In this document: positions 45,870 to 58,372 of the stretch, piece after piece | How positions within the stretch are numbered: position 1 is the stretch's first letter | How the letters are laid out: every line of letters begins with the position of its first letter | Source of the DNA: Catonia carolina | Taxonomy: Eukaryota > Arthropoda > Insecta > Hemiptera > Achilidae | NCBI GenBank assembly: GCA_035578175.1 | Contig: JAQMRL010000003.1 | Location: 107,434,969-107,498,968 of the forward strand | DNA: 64,000 bases | Direction: 5' to 3' | Position numbers and translations under genes: made by a program | Notes under the pieces: generated by a model | Told to the model about the DNA's origin: nothing | The model's database searches: none | What the model saw: only the letters and a program-made list of their open reading frames with translations

Positions 45870-45944
45870 CTGCAGATCCCACGATGGAAATCAAACCCAG
45901 GACATTCAGCTTTGAAGGCAACTACTTTAATAGTACGCCACAAA
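45870..45944 (-). mobile_element. Decayed tRNA-headed SINE fragment
   Basis: GGAAATCAAACCCAGGACAT is a degraded B-box complement, followed by GTACGCCACAA as head remnant. It sits just outside the right TIR of the transposon. Confidence 0.5.
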
Positions 45945-46247
45945 AACAGGCAGTGGTATTTTAGCTTTGTTTTCCTTTACATCTCTCAATGACACACCTC
46001 TATAAATTCAGTAGCTTGTTAATATGTACTACAAGCCAATCCATATGAACAGTTTATTTTAGTCAATTTTATGAATATTTTTGATTGATTACTTTATTAT
46101 TATTTTCTGCATCTCTCAAGGTTTACTTTATTATAATTAATTTAATAAAGCCGTACGTAAATTGTATTAACTTGATAGGCGTTGTTTGGTTTGCGTATAT
46201 TCTATTCTAAGAATCTATAATAATAGAAACATTCTTAATTTTATCTC

Positions 46248-46261
46248 ATGTATAATTATTA

Positions 46262-46323
<62 letters not shown>
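46248..46323. repeat. (TTA)n trinucleotide microsatellite
   Basis: More than 20 near-uninterrupted TTA units. Likely polymorphic. Confidence 0.97.
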
Positions 46324-46325
<2 letters not shown>

Positions 46326-47999
46326 ATACTTAATAAGTTTATTATTGTTAAAATGTTAATCATAATAATCATTATTTGATGTAATTTTTTTAGTTGTAAG
46401 TTAATTTAAATTTTTATAATTACAACTTATTTATTATTAATAAGTTTGTTAGGCTTTGTTATTTTCGATTTATGGATTATAATTATATATACTGTATTTT
46501 GTTATAATGAAATGTTTTTCATATTTCTTTAATAAAGAATCTGCTTGTCCGGTCGGTTGTCGTAAGATACTTTATTAATGTAGTCTACTAACAACTAACT
46601 AATCAGGTTTCTTTTCTTTATGATTGAATTTGTGAATATTTTTTTATTCATTGAAGTTATACTTCGAGTTAAAGGTGGTACATTACGTTGATTATATTTT
46701 GTTATTTTCACAAAAATTGTATTGTATTTATTAAAATATTGTTTGTCATTATGGTACGTTGATTGTTTCCGATTGTGTTATAATTTGTGAGTTTATATTT
46801 ATTTTGTTCAAAAGTTCGTGTCGTCGGTGTTTTCCTGGGGTTTGTTTTCGTTTTTTTTATTGACATAAGCCTTGGCTAAGGGTAAAATACTAAGGATATG
46901 CAATGTTTTAACGGTTAATTTGGTGGCTTTACCTTTAATGTCTAGTTTGGAGAATTTACAGAGAAACTCAGATGATGGAAGATAGACAATTGAGGTTGGC
47001 TATTTTCTTACTGTTATAATGATGGTCTATTTTCCAAATGCTTTTTTCAGACTGGCTGCCAATAAAGTGCAAGTTTCTTTGATGATTACCAACATTCTGT
47101 AAGGACACGGTTCTTAAAAAGTAATTGTTTAGTAACTTTTTAAACATTATTTGAATACATGATTGTGGTGTTTTACTATGTATTTTTGGAATTATGTATG
47201 TCTTTACAAAAGTAAATTGATTAGGTGGAGATTTATTGGTATTTTTGTATAGATTTCGGATTACTTTCTGTGTCTATGTGAGTACATTCTTGGTTGCTTG
47301 TCTGTTGTTTTTTGCTGTGAAAATTGGTTAAGATCACTGCTAAGTGTAGTTTGTTGAAATATTTTTATATTGTGTACTGTTTGTTATCTTTCATGCAGAT
47401 ATGTTTGTTATTAAAACGAGATCTCTTTGATTAGTGGAATAAACTTTTTCGTCTGCTGATAGAAACAAAGGTAGGCCTAAATATTAAGTAAAAAGGAGAC
47501 CTGATACAAGACAAACACGTTCGGGTTCTACAATAAGGAGAAGATGCAAATTAATCCTAAAAATAAAATACGAAAACGAATTTTTTGAAGTCAGTTTAGA
47601 CCTTTACAGATTTGAATGTACGGTTGTAAGAAGAATACTTTGACATCCAGGTGTTAAACAAATTATAGGCTAAAATAAAATGTAGTTTATGTGTTGGGTG
47701 TTTTTCACAGTAATGTCCACTCAGAATCCGGATAAGAGAACCGTTGACCATAACTTCTCTCTAAGCTGCGTAATTATTATATTACATTATATATTATTTT
47801 ATATTGTATTAGGCATTTATGACCTTAAATATCAGACAAATTTGAATCGGTAAGAAATACAATTTTTCAAATCATTTGAATAATGTTTTAGAAAGAACGC
47901 TTCTAATATTAACCGGCAGGCAGGTCTATTATTACGCTAGTGCATGCAATCTCTTTTAACACCTTAGTACTGTTTAACCGCTGTTGAGTTGATTGATAT

Positions 48000-48800
48000 T
48001 AAAATATTAAGGCTACAGAAGGGCTACGTAGGTAACTATGTATACGGTATTTATTCAGGTTATGTTGTAAAAATAATACAGTTAGCGGGATAAGACGTGG
48101 TACGTGGAACATTGGATATTGTTGGGAACCAGTTACAGTATGCCTGTAACTTGGTATAACTTGGACAATTCGAATTGGCACAAGCAGCCTCGGTGTTTAA
48201 CTACTCCACTGTTCGCTCCTCGCCATGCAACAACAGTACAGTCACAAAAGTATACAGTCGCTACTGTAATGTGCGACTCGCGCACGGTCACTACGCTTTG
48301 TTTTCACTGTTATTAGTAATCTGTCAGACATAATGATGTGACAATTTGTTTTCATATATGATTTTCTTTTCATTATAAAATATTCAGACAAATTTGTTTA
48401 GTTTGTTGCGTGCGTCTGTAGAGTATACTAGTTTAGTAAGTTTTTGCAGTTTATTCTTGTAATTTATAATGTAAATCTTTACTGGGACAAATTAAATAGG
48501 CCTACATATTTTAAAATGAAATAATTATTTGTATGTTTGTACATTGAAATAAGATTGTAGGCATTTGCGTACATAAAAATTTGTAGACCTTGTTGAAAGA
48601 ATAGGTTATGGATATAGTTTATGCGGAACTGTGTGTACACGTAGAGCAAGGATTGTGCCAGTTCGAATTGTGCACAGTATACTGTTTATTTCTTCGGACA
48701 CAGAAAGTTGCTTTGCGCCACGTCTTATAGCGTTGTTTGTAATAAAGACAGTGAAGTCTACGAGCGAAGTGGGGAATTATAAAAATTTAGACGAATGACT
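48000..48800. promoter_or_regulatory. Repeat-free island with balanced composition, candidate regulatory DNA
   Basis: Lacks the repeat families and has less A+T than its surroundings (for example ACTGTAATGTGCGACTCGCG and CACGGTCACTACGCTTTG). Short frames on both strands (60-70 codons) have no recognisable domain. Listed only as a location of interest. Confidence 0.2.
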
Positions 48801-49373
48801 TAATTATTAAGGAAATATAACAAATGAGTGTCATTTATTTTAGTTATTTGCTGTAATGTTAAATTGTAAAACGAAATAGCGGCCGGCCGTTAATAATTAT
48901 TGTACCCGCAAATGTGTTCGGTTGATAGATTAGCCTATCTTGTGTTGTTGGGTTTTCTGCTGCTGCAGGCTCTCTCAGGCCTATTTAGGTTATGTTGACC
49001 ATTTATTTTATTTTATAAACATTCCATTTTGGATTAGATATAAAGTGTTCACATTATTCTTTTGTTCCCTGTCCACCATATTTGTACCCATCATCACTGG
49101 AATTGTTCTTAAATTGTAGAGTATTCATAATTGGAGTTACTTTTGGTGAGGAATGATAATTAACAGATTCTTTATATACAAATGCTGTATTGCTTCACTC
49201 CGCAATTTTTAATTCTCTTCCAAATTGATTACTTTTAACTACTACTCGGTGTGGTCTTTTGTATAAAAAACAGTATTACCCAAGTTCTAAGTAAATAATT
49301 TTATGCTTTAGTATATGCAAGTATAAACAGTGTATATATACAATACAATGAATATACAAATGTTTTTACAAAC

Positions 49374-49470
49374 ACAGTGAGGAAGGCAAGTGTAAACCAC
49401 CTTTCTCCTCGTTTTACTTAGTAAATCCTCTAGAGGTTCAAACCTGCCTTTCGGCTGATGACCTAAACAA
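49374..49470 (-). mobile_element. Family-B repeat, copy 3 (first ~100 bp only)
   Basis: Antisense: CAGTGAGGAAGGCAAG, CCTCTAGAGGTTCAAACCTG and TTTCGGCTGATGACCTAAAC. The rest of the family body is absent. Confidence 0.8.
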
Positions 49471-49662
49471 AAATAGACACTGATAAAACATTTATTATAG
49501 CCTAATTTAAAATTTAATTAAACAGAATTTCAGTATACTGTAATTTAATAGTTGTGCTTGCTAAAACAATTTCTTTCGCTTAAATTGTACATTTTCGACA
49601 TACTTTAAAAACTTTTTTGAAGTAAGTTACGATCAGAAATATTAAGATTCTGAATATTTTTT

Positions 49663-49994
49663 CTCTAAGATTTCAGCCTTAGTATGCATTTTACGACAAA
49701 AGTTTATATAATCAAATTTATAGGAAATTAAAAGATCTACAACTTTTATTTAAAGCATTTGTATCTACAGAGCCTAGTTCAGCTTGAAAGAGTGATTTTC
49801 TGTATTGTTAAGCCAAACTGAGGTTGATTTCATTTTGCATCATTCACTTATGATTAAAATAAGGTTATGTTTTTTAAGGTTAATTTTTTTGTTTATTTCT
49901 AGTGTTTTATTAGGGCCTTTTAATGTTTGATTATATTGTTAATTATTTGCATTGGCAAGAGAAAGTTGTGTGAGTGTTTCACACCAGATTTTTC
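49663..49994 (+). repeat. Family-A repeat, copy 6 (3' third)
   Basis: TATGCATTTTACGACAAAAG through GCCTAGTTCAGCTTGAAAGA and GGCAAGAGAAAGTTG to GTGAGTGTTTCACACCAGAT. 5' two thirds missing. Confidence 0.85.
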
Positions 49995-49996
49995 TT

Positions 49997-50038
49997 AATT
50001 GAATAGATCGCAACGTACATACATTAGGCATTAAAAAC
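49997..50038 (+). mobile_element. 3' fragment of the long SINE family
   Basis: GAATAGATCGCAACGTACAT and ACATTAGGCATTAAAAAC match the 3' end of the element at 33041-33367. Confidence 0.6.
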
Positions 50039-51176
50039 AATAAATTTATAAACTAATAAAAATTTACGGGAACGTAAATATGTAACCTTTTATTAAATTT
50101 ACGTAATTCTGTTTCTTAGTCCAACCTGTAGGCCTATAGAAAAGATATTGTGAATTCTTTACACTGGGAATTTATTTATTGTAAATCCCATCTTCTTTTC
50201 CTTTTTGCAATAGTGTGATGTTTATAATGGAGGTAGGGTACTCAGTGGATGGATAGGCCTAATTAAACAATGTTGCGTAATTAACGTCGACTTGGTCGTT
50301 GTCAGTTCATTTTGATTAGTCTCCTATTATTATATAGAATTGATTACGTGCTGATTAATGTTAACATTAAATTTGTAAGTTAGAGCCGCGTCCGCGCAAG
50401 TGAAAGCTTTTTTACGTAGAATAATCAACCATCTGTATGCTGTACGGTTAGGATATGGCCTGCGTCAACATGTATACGTTCTGTCGGTGATAGTACTGTA
50501 AAGAATAGGCTATTTTTAAAATCCGCCTTTGATAGTTAATAGATTGGTTTCTATCATTAACTATTGTTTGCCTATCAACCAAGAAGAAATATGTATTTAT
50601 TTATGTTACTTTCTAATTACTTAGATTAAGTCAAATGTAAATTTGTTGCAAATTGAATCCCTGGTTTTTTAAACGGAGGAAAGAAATATATTAATAAATA
50701 ATTATCATTAGATTTCTATAAATTTTGTTGTAGTTAACTTTATATTATATCTTTTCGTGGAATCTGTTTCATGTATTCTATTGTTAATGATAACCTAGTG
50801 TGAGGCGAGCGATCTGATTGGTTCATATAATGACGGTAGTGATTGGTCCGTCCGTGTGCCCTTTTTTCCATATTGGTTTACTTTTCCCACAGTAACTTAT
50901 TTATGGTACTTATCCGAATCACTGTAATTACTTTTTCTCGTTTTAAATTTCAGTATAACTTCTTAACCGTTGTTTATAAATAGTTTATTGTTAATTTAAA
51001 TTAATTTTATTATAAATTTCGCAGAATTGTCTTTCCCATCAAGTTATTTATGGATTGCTTAATACTATTAAATTTTAACTGATGCTTTGATCCATAAATA
51101 CTGCCACCTATTTAACTTCGGAGTGTTCTGTATTGTTAACCAGAAAAATCTATCTGTGTTCTTAGGGATAATCAAT

Positions 51177-51567
51177 TCTAATATTACAAAGACAAAGCGT
51201 GATTTTTGTGCCGGCTAATTTCCAAAACTACTGGACGGATTTTCATGAAATTTTGACACCATATTCGTATTTATATTCACAGCAACAATTTATTTTTAAA
51301 TTTCAAAAATGATAACACTAAGGACCCTAATGAAGATTTTTATAAATGTGTGTGTGTGTGCGCGCGCGCGCGCATACTTATATCTACATTACGTAGTTGA
51401 AAGGGTAGATTAACGAGAGACGTAAACGGGGGAATTTATCAAAACGTGTGTGTGTGTGTACGCTGGAGAGAATACAGTCAATCTAGCAGCTACACAATTT
51501 CTGTTACGTATTTAAAAAAATTGTGTACACCATTTCTCGCGCGCGATGCCGCGACAGGATATGCTAG
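51177..51567 (+). mobile_element. Helitron-like non-autonomous element
   Basis: Begins TCTAATATTACAAAGACAAA, includes AACTACTGGACGGATTTTCA TGAAATTTTGAC, a phrase common to insect Helitron-type repeats, and ends GCCGCGACAGGATATGCTAG followed by T. The TC start and CTAG end (CTRR) fit a Helitron, with a hairpin-capable GC-rich stretch just before the end. GT and CG microsatellites lie inside (about 51341-51373). Confidence 0.6.
51341..51373. repeat. (GT)n(GC)n microsatellite
   Basis: A GTGTGT run turns directly into CGCGCG, a Z-DNA-type alternating tract. Confidence 0.9.
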
Positions 51568-52229
51568 TAAATGGAATATTTTACCAGAACTGGTTCAGGT
51601 CTTGTCGAGGGTGTACCGGGATACTTCTTTGGACCTAGTAGTTGGAATCAGGGAAGAAATTGGCTGTACAGTGAACCCTATTGCAGGGTGTTTTTAACTC
51701 GCCATCTTACTAATGATTTGTCAGTCAAGATGCTTGTGTCCAAATTAATTATTTAAAAATAGGCATTAAAAATTTTCCTACTATAGTTTTGGATTAAAAT
51801 TATTCATGTTATAAAATAATCTACATTGATTATCCGCTTAGTTTGGGTAGGTTAAGGTCAATTAGAGGTTGACAGTCTTGTACGAGTTGAGGCGTTTTCA
51901 ACCTGTTGAAAATGAGTCATCAAAAAATTTCCTAGGTATTTCTCCTGTATAACGTTAGAGATCATCATATTAATGTATCCACAGCCGCGCTATACAATCA
52001 AGCTGCCATGTTATTTTCAGTTTGTAAACCAAGATATCTTGCGCCTAACTACATTTCTCTTATTTTTTTTTGTTTTTCCTACCTTAACCAGTCTCAAAAA
52101 TCGTAACTGTATTTTATATCTCCAATTATATGGCAAAAATATTTTTATTTCTTTTTAATATTTTCATGATTTGTTCCGTGCGTAATTGTTCTTCGAATTG
52201 CTTCGCAAAAATTTGTCAAAATTATTTTT

Positions 52230-52715
52230 TGTTTCACATGGTTGAGAGGAACCATCACGGCTCCGAACTGACTGCTTACCCCGGTGTGTGGGACTCTAAC
52301 CCAACCAAACCCTCTCTCCATCACTGACTATGGGCACTGGACCCGCCTCGAGGCATGTACATGGTGCTATGGTGTACCACGATCTCCTATTTCCCGTGTT
52401 GCGGCTTCTCGATGAGCGAACCCACCTCTGAACAGCCGGCCATGAACCCCTCCCCCAGAGCAAGCTCCCACAGATCCACATGGCACGACTGTCCTTTCAT
52501 CACAATAATACCCAGGATTGGATTACGATTGGCTTTACCCAGGATTGGCTGTAAATTCTCCTCCCCGTACTTTCTGAGTGCCGCCACTTTCTGCCTACGC
52601 AACAGAGGGGACGAACACATCTGAGCGGGCTGTTCCTGGTAGTCCCGCGCCTGAGTTCCCCAGTACGGATACTCCCGTTACAATCAGCGAAGCAGCTAAA
52701 GGCTAATCCACGCGG
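52230..52715 (-). other. GC-rich segment, probable retroelement ORF fragment
   Basis: Sharply GC-rich in an AT-rich intron. The minus strand has a 77-codon frame containing RQKVAALRKYGEENLQPILG and CHVDLWELALGEGF, followed by shifted frames. The abrupt composition change and broken frames suggest a fragment of a retroelement, but I cannot place the family. It ends about 170 bp before a LINE RT fragment on the opposite strand. Confidence 0.35.
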
Positions 52716-52889
52716 GCACAAATTACATTTTACTTCAGCTCATTAAACGTTTGTAACAATTTTTACAATTTTTTTACCAACAATTAAGGAATATTTTTGT
52801 ATAACTAAGCTCTCCATTCACACAATGTTATCCAATTACATTTGTAGTCAGCTTACTGGCTGCAAAAATTGATTTACAGGTAAGGAAAA

Positions 52890-53310
52890 TTTTTTTAAAA
52901 TACTATGTTTGGAGTGTAGCATTATACGGAAGTGAAACGTGGGTGTTAGGGGCTGTAGAAAGGAATAGGATAGAAGCTTTTTAAATGTGGTGTTATAGGA
53001 AAGTGTTAAAGATTAGGTTGGTGGACAAAATAAGTAATTTAGAGGTTCTTAGGAGAGTGGATGATAAAAAAAGTACAGAAGGATCTTAGCAGTAGAAGGG
53101 ATAGGCTAGTGGGGCATGTATTAAGACATTCAGGTATTGGTCTATCGGTAATGGAGGGTAATATTGAAGGAGTGAATTGTAGGGGGAGGTAAAGATTAGA
53201 ATATAAAGCAAATTACAAAAGATGTAGGGTGTTACAGGTATGTAGACACGAAACGACTTGCACAAGATAGAACAGCTTGGAGAACTGTATCAAACCAATC
53301 GAGAGAGTGA
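52890..53310 (+). pseudogene. LINE RT C-terminal fragment
   Basis: Reads VWSVALYGSETWVLGAVERN, RIEAF, stop, MWCYRKVLKIRLVDKISNLE VL in two parts, and at the end YKQITKDVG-like, TKRLAQDRTAWRTVSNQS. The L-Y-G-S-E-T-W, W-C-Y-R-R-x-L-K-I and A-x-D-R-x-x-W-R blocks are LINE C-terminal. Decayed. Confidence 0.75.
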
Positions 53311-54229
53311 TGACAAAAACATATTTTTGAGTTCCCTAGTAATTGCATATTTAATAAAAACCTCATTTGAAAGTAACGAATTAAGATTAAAACAAAGTAC
53401 AATATTCCGCATTTTTTTTAATGTTAATTTTTTGTTTGAATCGATATGATGTTATCTTACCGTAAGGAGAAGGTAAATCGGAGTTAATGTTCGCTAACAC
53501 ATTTGGTAGTTTAGGCTCGGTCTGTAATGTCAGTAAAGAGAAGCCTATTGTAGTACTACGATTATAATAGTAGTAATCTATAAATTTAACACACAGCCTT
53601 GCAAGGTTCATTTATAATAACTTGCTAAAAGAAAATATAAATAATAATAATTTTTATAATTATAATATTAATAATAATTACTACTATTTATTTGTTTTAT
53701 TTTATATTATGGTAAAGTTACTGCATTATTATTTATTATTAACAACAATAATAATTACGAATGTTGTTTGTTGTATGCGGTTGATTTATGTATTTAATAA
53801 TAGTAACGTTACTGTTAGGTTGTATGTTGACTGTAAGTTAGGCCAGCTAATAATTCACTGTTCATTATGGATTTTATGTTTATTGCAACTGCCTTTTATT
53901 AGTTCAATTATAGTTTCGTAAGTGCAATATTTCTGTAGCCTTACTGTTAATGTTCATTACACCCTTAGGTGGAGTTAATTCAGGTAAAAGGAGGTGGAAT
54001 AATTGTCATTTAATTTTGCCCTAAGAGTTTTACCTGTAATTGTTCTACCTGTATGTTTACGCTACAGTTATTTCTTTTTGTATTAAACTATTTTAAAAAA
54101 TTGGTGAAATTGTAAGGGTTTTAATCTTTTAATGTTGAAAAATATATTTAATAGTTGTTATATCATTAAGTATCGTACAAAATTAGATATTTTTGTGCAA
54201 ACAGCTTCCTGAGCTACTCATTTTCTTTT

Positions 54230-55345
54230 TACTTTCTCTTGCTTTGTATGAATATGTTGTTGTTTAGGTCAACAGCCGAAAGGCTGGTTTGAACTTCTAG
54301 AGGTTTTACTCAGTAAAAACAAGGAGTGAGGTTGTTTACTATTAGCTTCCTCACTGAGTGGAAAAGTATGCTTGTCAGTATGACAGGCCATTCGAGAAAC
54401 ACTCACTTTCCACCTGCAAATGACACCTTCACATCATTCACCACAGTGTCTGGCTGTATAGTGAAATTCATTACTCTCAGAGGAGACAACTCTGACTAGT
54501 GTCTTTTACACCTCTACCTCTTCTGTTCTTAAATAGTTCAGTCATATAATTGGCTGACTATGTGATAAACAACTATTTTTATAGCCCTTGAAGCAATAGA
54601 TAGAGTGCAAAATTAAATTAAAACTCCACCTGCCCGTTATGGGCAAATATGAATATATAGGGAAGGAAAGTATTGTTTTCATGTCGATTTTAAATCGAGT
54701 TTTCACCTGATATACATGTTTTCAGACCCCCTGAACCCAAGAAGCTTGTTTTTAGTGATTGGTCTGTGTGTGTGTAAACAAAATATCTCGAAAACAAAGT
54801 GTCTTACGATGTTTAAACTTAAAACTTAGGTTAGGTTCCACTAGAGGATCTGACATCAACATTTTCATCAAAATCGGTCAACCGGAAGTTTTAGTTATTC
54901 GTGTAATTTGTCATTTTTTGTGATTTGCTCAAAAACGGCTCCTGTGAATTTTTAAAAAAAGTCACCTCATTACTACATTTGTTATGCTCTACATGGTAGG
55001 GTAAGTTGCCTGTTGAAATTCTTGGGGAGGCTGTTCTCTCTCGTAGACAATTTTTTTTTTAAGATGGCGACCTTTATGTCTATTTTAGGGCAAAAGAGTA
55101 TAATAGAAGTTATAGACAATTTAAAAATCTACTACTTTATTTCAAACATTTTTTATACAAATTTAGTTTAGCGGCAATTATTGATTTTCTGTTTTTTTCT
55201 TCATGAAAATCTGTAAGAATGGAATTTTTTTAACTTTAAGGCCTTGGTATGCATTTCACGACAAAAGTCCACATAATCAAAGTTCTAGGAAATTAAAAAA
55301 GACCTATTACTCTTTATTTTAAGCATTTTTAAATTCTGCAGAACT
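54230..55345 (+). repeat. Family-A repeat, copy 7, split by a family-B insertion
   Basis: The left end TACTTTCTCTTGC is at 54230; the element resumes at 54648 (TATGAATATATAGGGAAGGA) and runs through ATCGAGTTTTCACCTGATAT, AATCGGTCAACCGGAAGTTT and GCATTTCACGACAAAAGTCC. It stops near 55345, short of the usual 3' hairpin. Confidence 0.85.
54256..54647 (+). mobile_element. Family-B repeat, copy 4, nested in family A
   Basis: TATGAATAT at 54247-54255 and again at 54648-54656 is an exact 9-bp target duplication within family A's own sequence. The body has all family blocks (CAACAGCCGAAAGGCTGG, CCACAGTGTCTGGCTGTATA, CTCCACCTGCCCG). Confidence 0.9.
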
Positions 55346-55599
55346 TAAAAAAATCCACTTAGGTAAGTATTTTTAAAACATTTATATCCTAAAAATGCAT
55401 TTCTTAAGCTTCAATTGTTTCAATCAAATAATTTCTATGAACAGATGCATTTGTTTTTTTAATGTAGGAATTAGAAACATATCCGAATTTTTCTTTATTT
55501 ACAAAATAAAAGTGTGAAGTGGTTAAATACAACTTAAGTGACTGGTGCTGTGTTGTAGGAGAATTTGTAATGGAATCGCAGAACGTTTTCTATTAATTA

Positions 55600-56210
55600 A
55601 TTAATTTCTTTAATGAAATTATACGAACAGCTCTGTTATTAGACGACGACAAAGAATAATTTAAATGGCTGCGGTGGCTGGAGAAGTAAAGAGAAGACAG
55701 GCACGAGTGCCATTGTCTGTTGGACAAAGAATAAGCCCCTTCTATCATTCAAGACCTCCACCCATTATATATATTTTTATTTTATATATATTGTTCCTTG
55801 TTCCGCCCTTTTTAATCTAACATACCCCAATTCTTTTTCTTATTCTTATTATTTCTTTGCCTTCATCACTAATTATATTTAATTCAAAGCCCGATAAAGA
55901 TCAAAATTGCCTAAAAGACATGGTGCTTTTAAACAATAAAATGGACGGAACAACGAATGGGGGTTGTTGTATTGGTTCGACCTTCGTCTTCTTATTGGTC
56001 TGATATTACGCGTAGAAGTATAAATGTTGAAGGGATGCTTTTTAATGCATTCAGGTAGAAGACGACAAACCACTTCCACTTCTCTTTCAGCCCTCATCAG
56101 TTTTCTTTTTTCTTGTACCCTTAACACCTGATATATCGTGTGGAGGCGTCCATACGGAATCGTTGGGGTGGTTGTGTGTGCCGAAGTTGGAATGTTATAC
56201 AAAAGAAGGG
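55600..56210. promoter_or_regulatory. Repeat-free mixed-composition island
   Basis: Begins with an ATTAATTAATTAATTT homeobox-core cluster (about 55589), then GC-bearing sequence including a short frame MAAVAGEVKRRQARVPLSVG from 55662 that ends after about 40 codons. A 107-codon antisense frame (55879-56202) has no domain I recognise. It could be conserved regulatory DNA or an untranslated first exon. Confidence 0.25.
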
Positions 56211-57140
56211 ATAGTTTTCTTTCATCTCTTTTTATATTATCTATTTTTGATAAATGATTCTTGTTTACTACATGAATTAGTGAGTTTTAGTTGTTGATCT
56301 GGTCTTCCTTTTTGTTATCGTGTTTTACATGCAGTTTAGTTTGGGTTAGTAACTGATGGTATCATGTACTAAGTTTTTTAATATATTAAAAATTTACTTA
56401 TGTTCCTTTCGTGTGTGTGTAAAAATTCTAAAATATTTTTTATTTTTAAAACTTACGTATTAAATAAATTTTTTGAGTGAATTAATAACTTCTTAAAAAT
56501 AAAATATGTTTCATAAAACGTTTTGCTCTTAAATACGAGCCGGTTTCTTTTTTAAAACTTCGAATGATAATTAAAAGTATCAGTTTTATCTTTTGAGATA
56601 CGTCAGTTGAACATATGAAATTTGTATTAAATTTTACTATATCATGTATTATAGTGAGTACTAAAATCTTTTAATACGCGATTTTGTGTGTTTTAAAATA
56701 ATATTGTTGTTATTTACATGTAACAAGAAGTCAGAATGTCATCAAAAATAAACCTGTAGCATACCTAAAAATATTTTGTTTAATTAACTTGTGGACTGTT
56801 TTTGTTGAATGTTTTTTTGTTGGAGAAAAGACATGGTAACTGATCTTTGTAGTTGTGGACAAAACTTATATAAATACGGAAAGTATACTTTTTCAAACAA
56901 GGAATTCTTAAAGTCTTCTTGCAATGTGGTTTGTATTTTTTTTTTAAATATTTGTAATTAGATTATTATATATTGTAAATACACATTGTTTGTTTACGTG
57001 TAATATAAAACAGCGCATAGAACTTTTTATTTACGACAAATCAAAAATAACGGTAAGGATTAACATATCTGAATTCTTACATACATATTTAGCTGATGAT
57101 AATTTTAAGCGTTTTTCATAATGATTAGTTAGACTTAATT

Positions 57141-57511
57141 CTCATAACAGGCAGGTGGAGTGTTAAATTATTTGCACTCGTTTCGGTAATTCCAGGGCTA
57201 CCAAAAATGTTTCTTATCTCATGGTCAGCCAATTATATGACTGAAGAATTTAAGAACAGAAGAGGTTAAGGTGTAAAGCCGCTAGTCAAAATTATCTCCT
57301 CTGAAAGTAATGAATTTCATTATACAGCCAAACCCTGTGATGGATGACCACAGACTAAAAAAAACCAGTTTACAATGAATTACAATGCTTAAAATGCTGC
57401 TGATAAGCAAACTTTTCCATTTAGTGAGGGAGGCCAGGTAAACCATCTCATTCCTCGTTTTACTTAGTAAAACCTCCTGAGGTTCAAATAAGCCCCTTCG
57501 ACCTATACAAC
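57141..57511 (-). mobile_element. Family-B repeat, copy 5, with 14-bp target duplication
   Basis: AGTTAGACTTAATT occurs at 57127-57140 and exactly again at 57512-57525. The antisense body reads GCAGGTGGAGTG, GTCAGCCAATTATATGACTG, GAGGTTCAAATAAGCCCC. The longer duplication supports target-primed retroposition. Confidence 0.9.
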
Positions 57512-57550
57512 AGTTAGACTTAATTGATCGTGTGTAAACGTCTTTTTTAC

Positions 57551-58372
57551 TTCCCCTTGCGTATATGAATATATAGGAAGGAAAGTATTGTTTTCATGTC
57601 GAGTTTTCAACGGATATACACGTTTTCAGACTCCCTGAACTAAAAAAAAATATGTTTTTAGCGATTGATCTGTGTGTGAACAGAATATCTCAAGAACGGA
57701 ACTCGAAACCTGAAACTAAGTTAGATACCACTAGAGGACCCAACGCGAACATTTTCATCAAAGTCGGTCTACCGGAAGTAGTACTTTATTCGTGTCATTT
57801 TCACTTTGCGATTTTCTCAAAAACGTCTTCTACGTTTTTTTCAAAAATCACCTCATTTACTGAATTTTTTATGCTCTACAAGATAAGGTAGGCGCCATGT
57901 CTGCTGAAATTCTTGAGGAGGCTCTACTCTCGTAGAAAAATATCGTTTTTTAAGATTGCGGCCTGAACATGCATTTTAGGGCAAAAGATTAGACTAACAA
58001 ACAAAAGTGGTACAGTTTAAAGATCTACAACTTTTATTTCAAACATTTCTTTGTAGACCTATAACGCTTAGTTTAGCGGGAATTAGTGATTTTCTGGTTT
58101 TTTTTCATGGAAATCTGTAAAAAATGGATTTTTTAAGATTTCGGCCGTAAGACGAAAGTGTATATAGACTACTCAAATTTTTAGGAAATTTAAAAACCTA
58201 CAAATTTTAATTCAAGCAATTTTTCTACAGAGCCTATTTAAGCGTGAAAGATTGATTTCCGTATTATTTAGCCAAACTAAGGTTTATTTCTAATGTTTTG
58301 TTACTAATGTTAGGTTATATTGGTAATTATTTTCATTGGCGAGAGAAAGTTGTGTGAGTGTTTCACACCCAA
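57551..58372 (+). repeat. Family-A repeat, copy 8
   Basis: From ACTTCCCCTTGCGTATATGA through GAGTTTTCAACGGATATACA, CATGTCTGCTGAAATTCTTG and TCGGCCGTAAGACGAAAGTG to GGCGAGAGAAAGTTG and GTGAGTGTTTCACACCC. Nearly complete with small deletions. Confidence 0.85.

Noticed and set aside
53622..53921. 99-codon Asn/Tyr-rich frame
   Set aside because: Composition is what AT-rich TAA/TAT-type sequence gives by chance; no domain.
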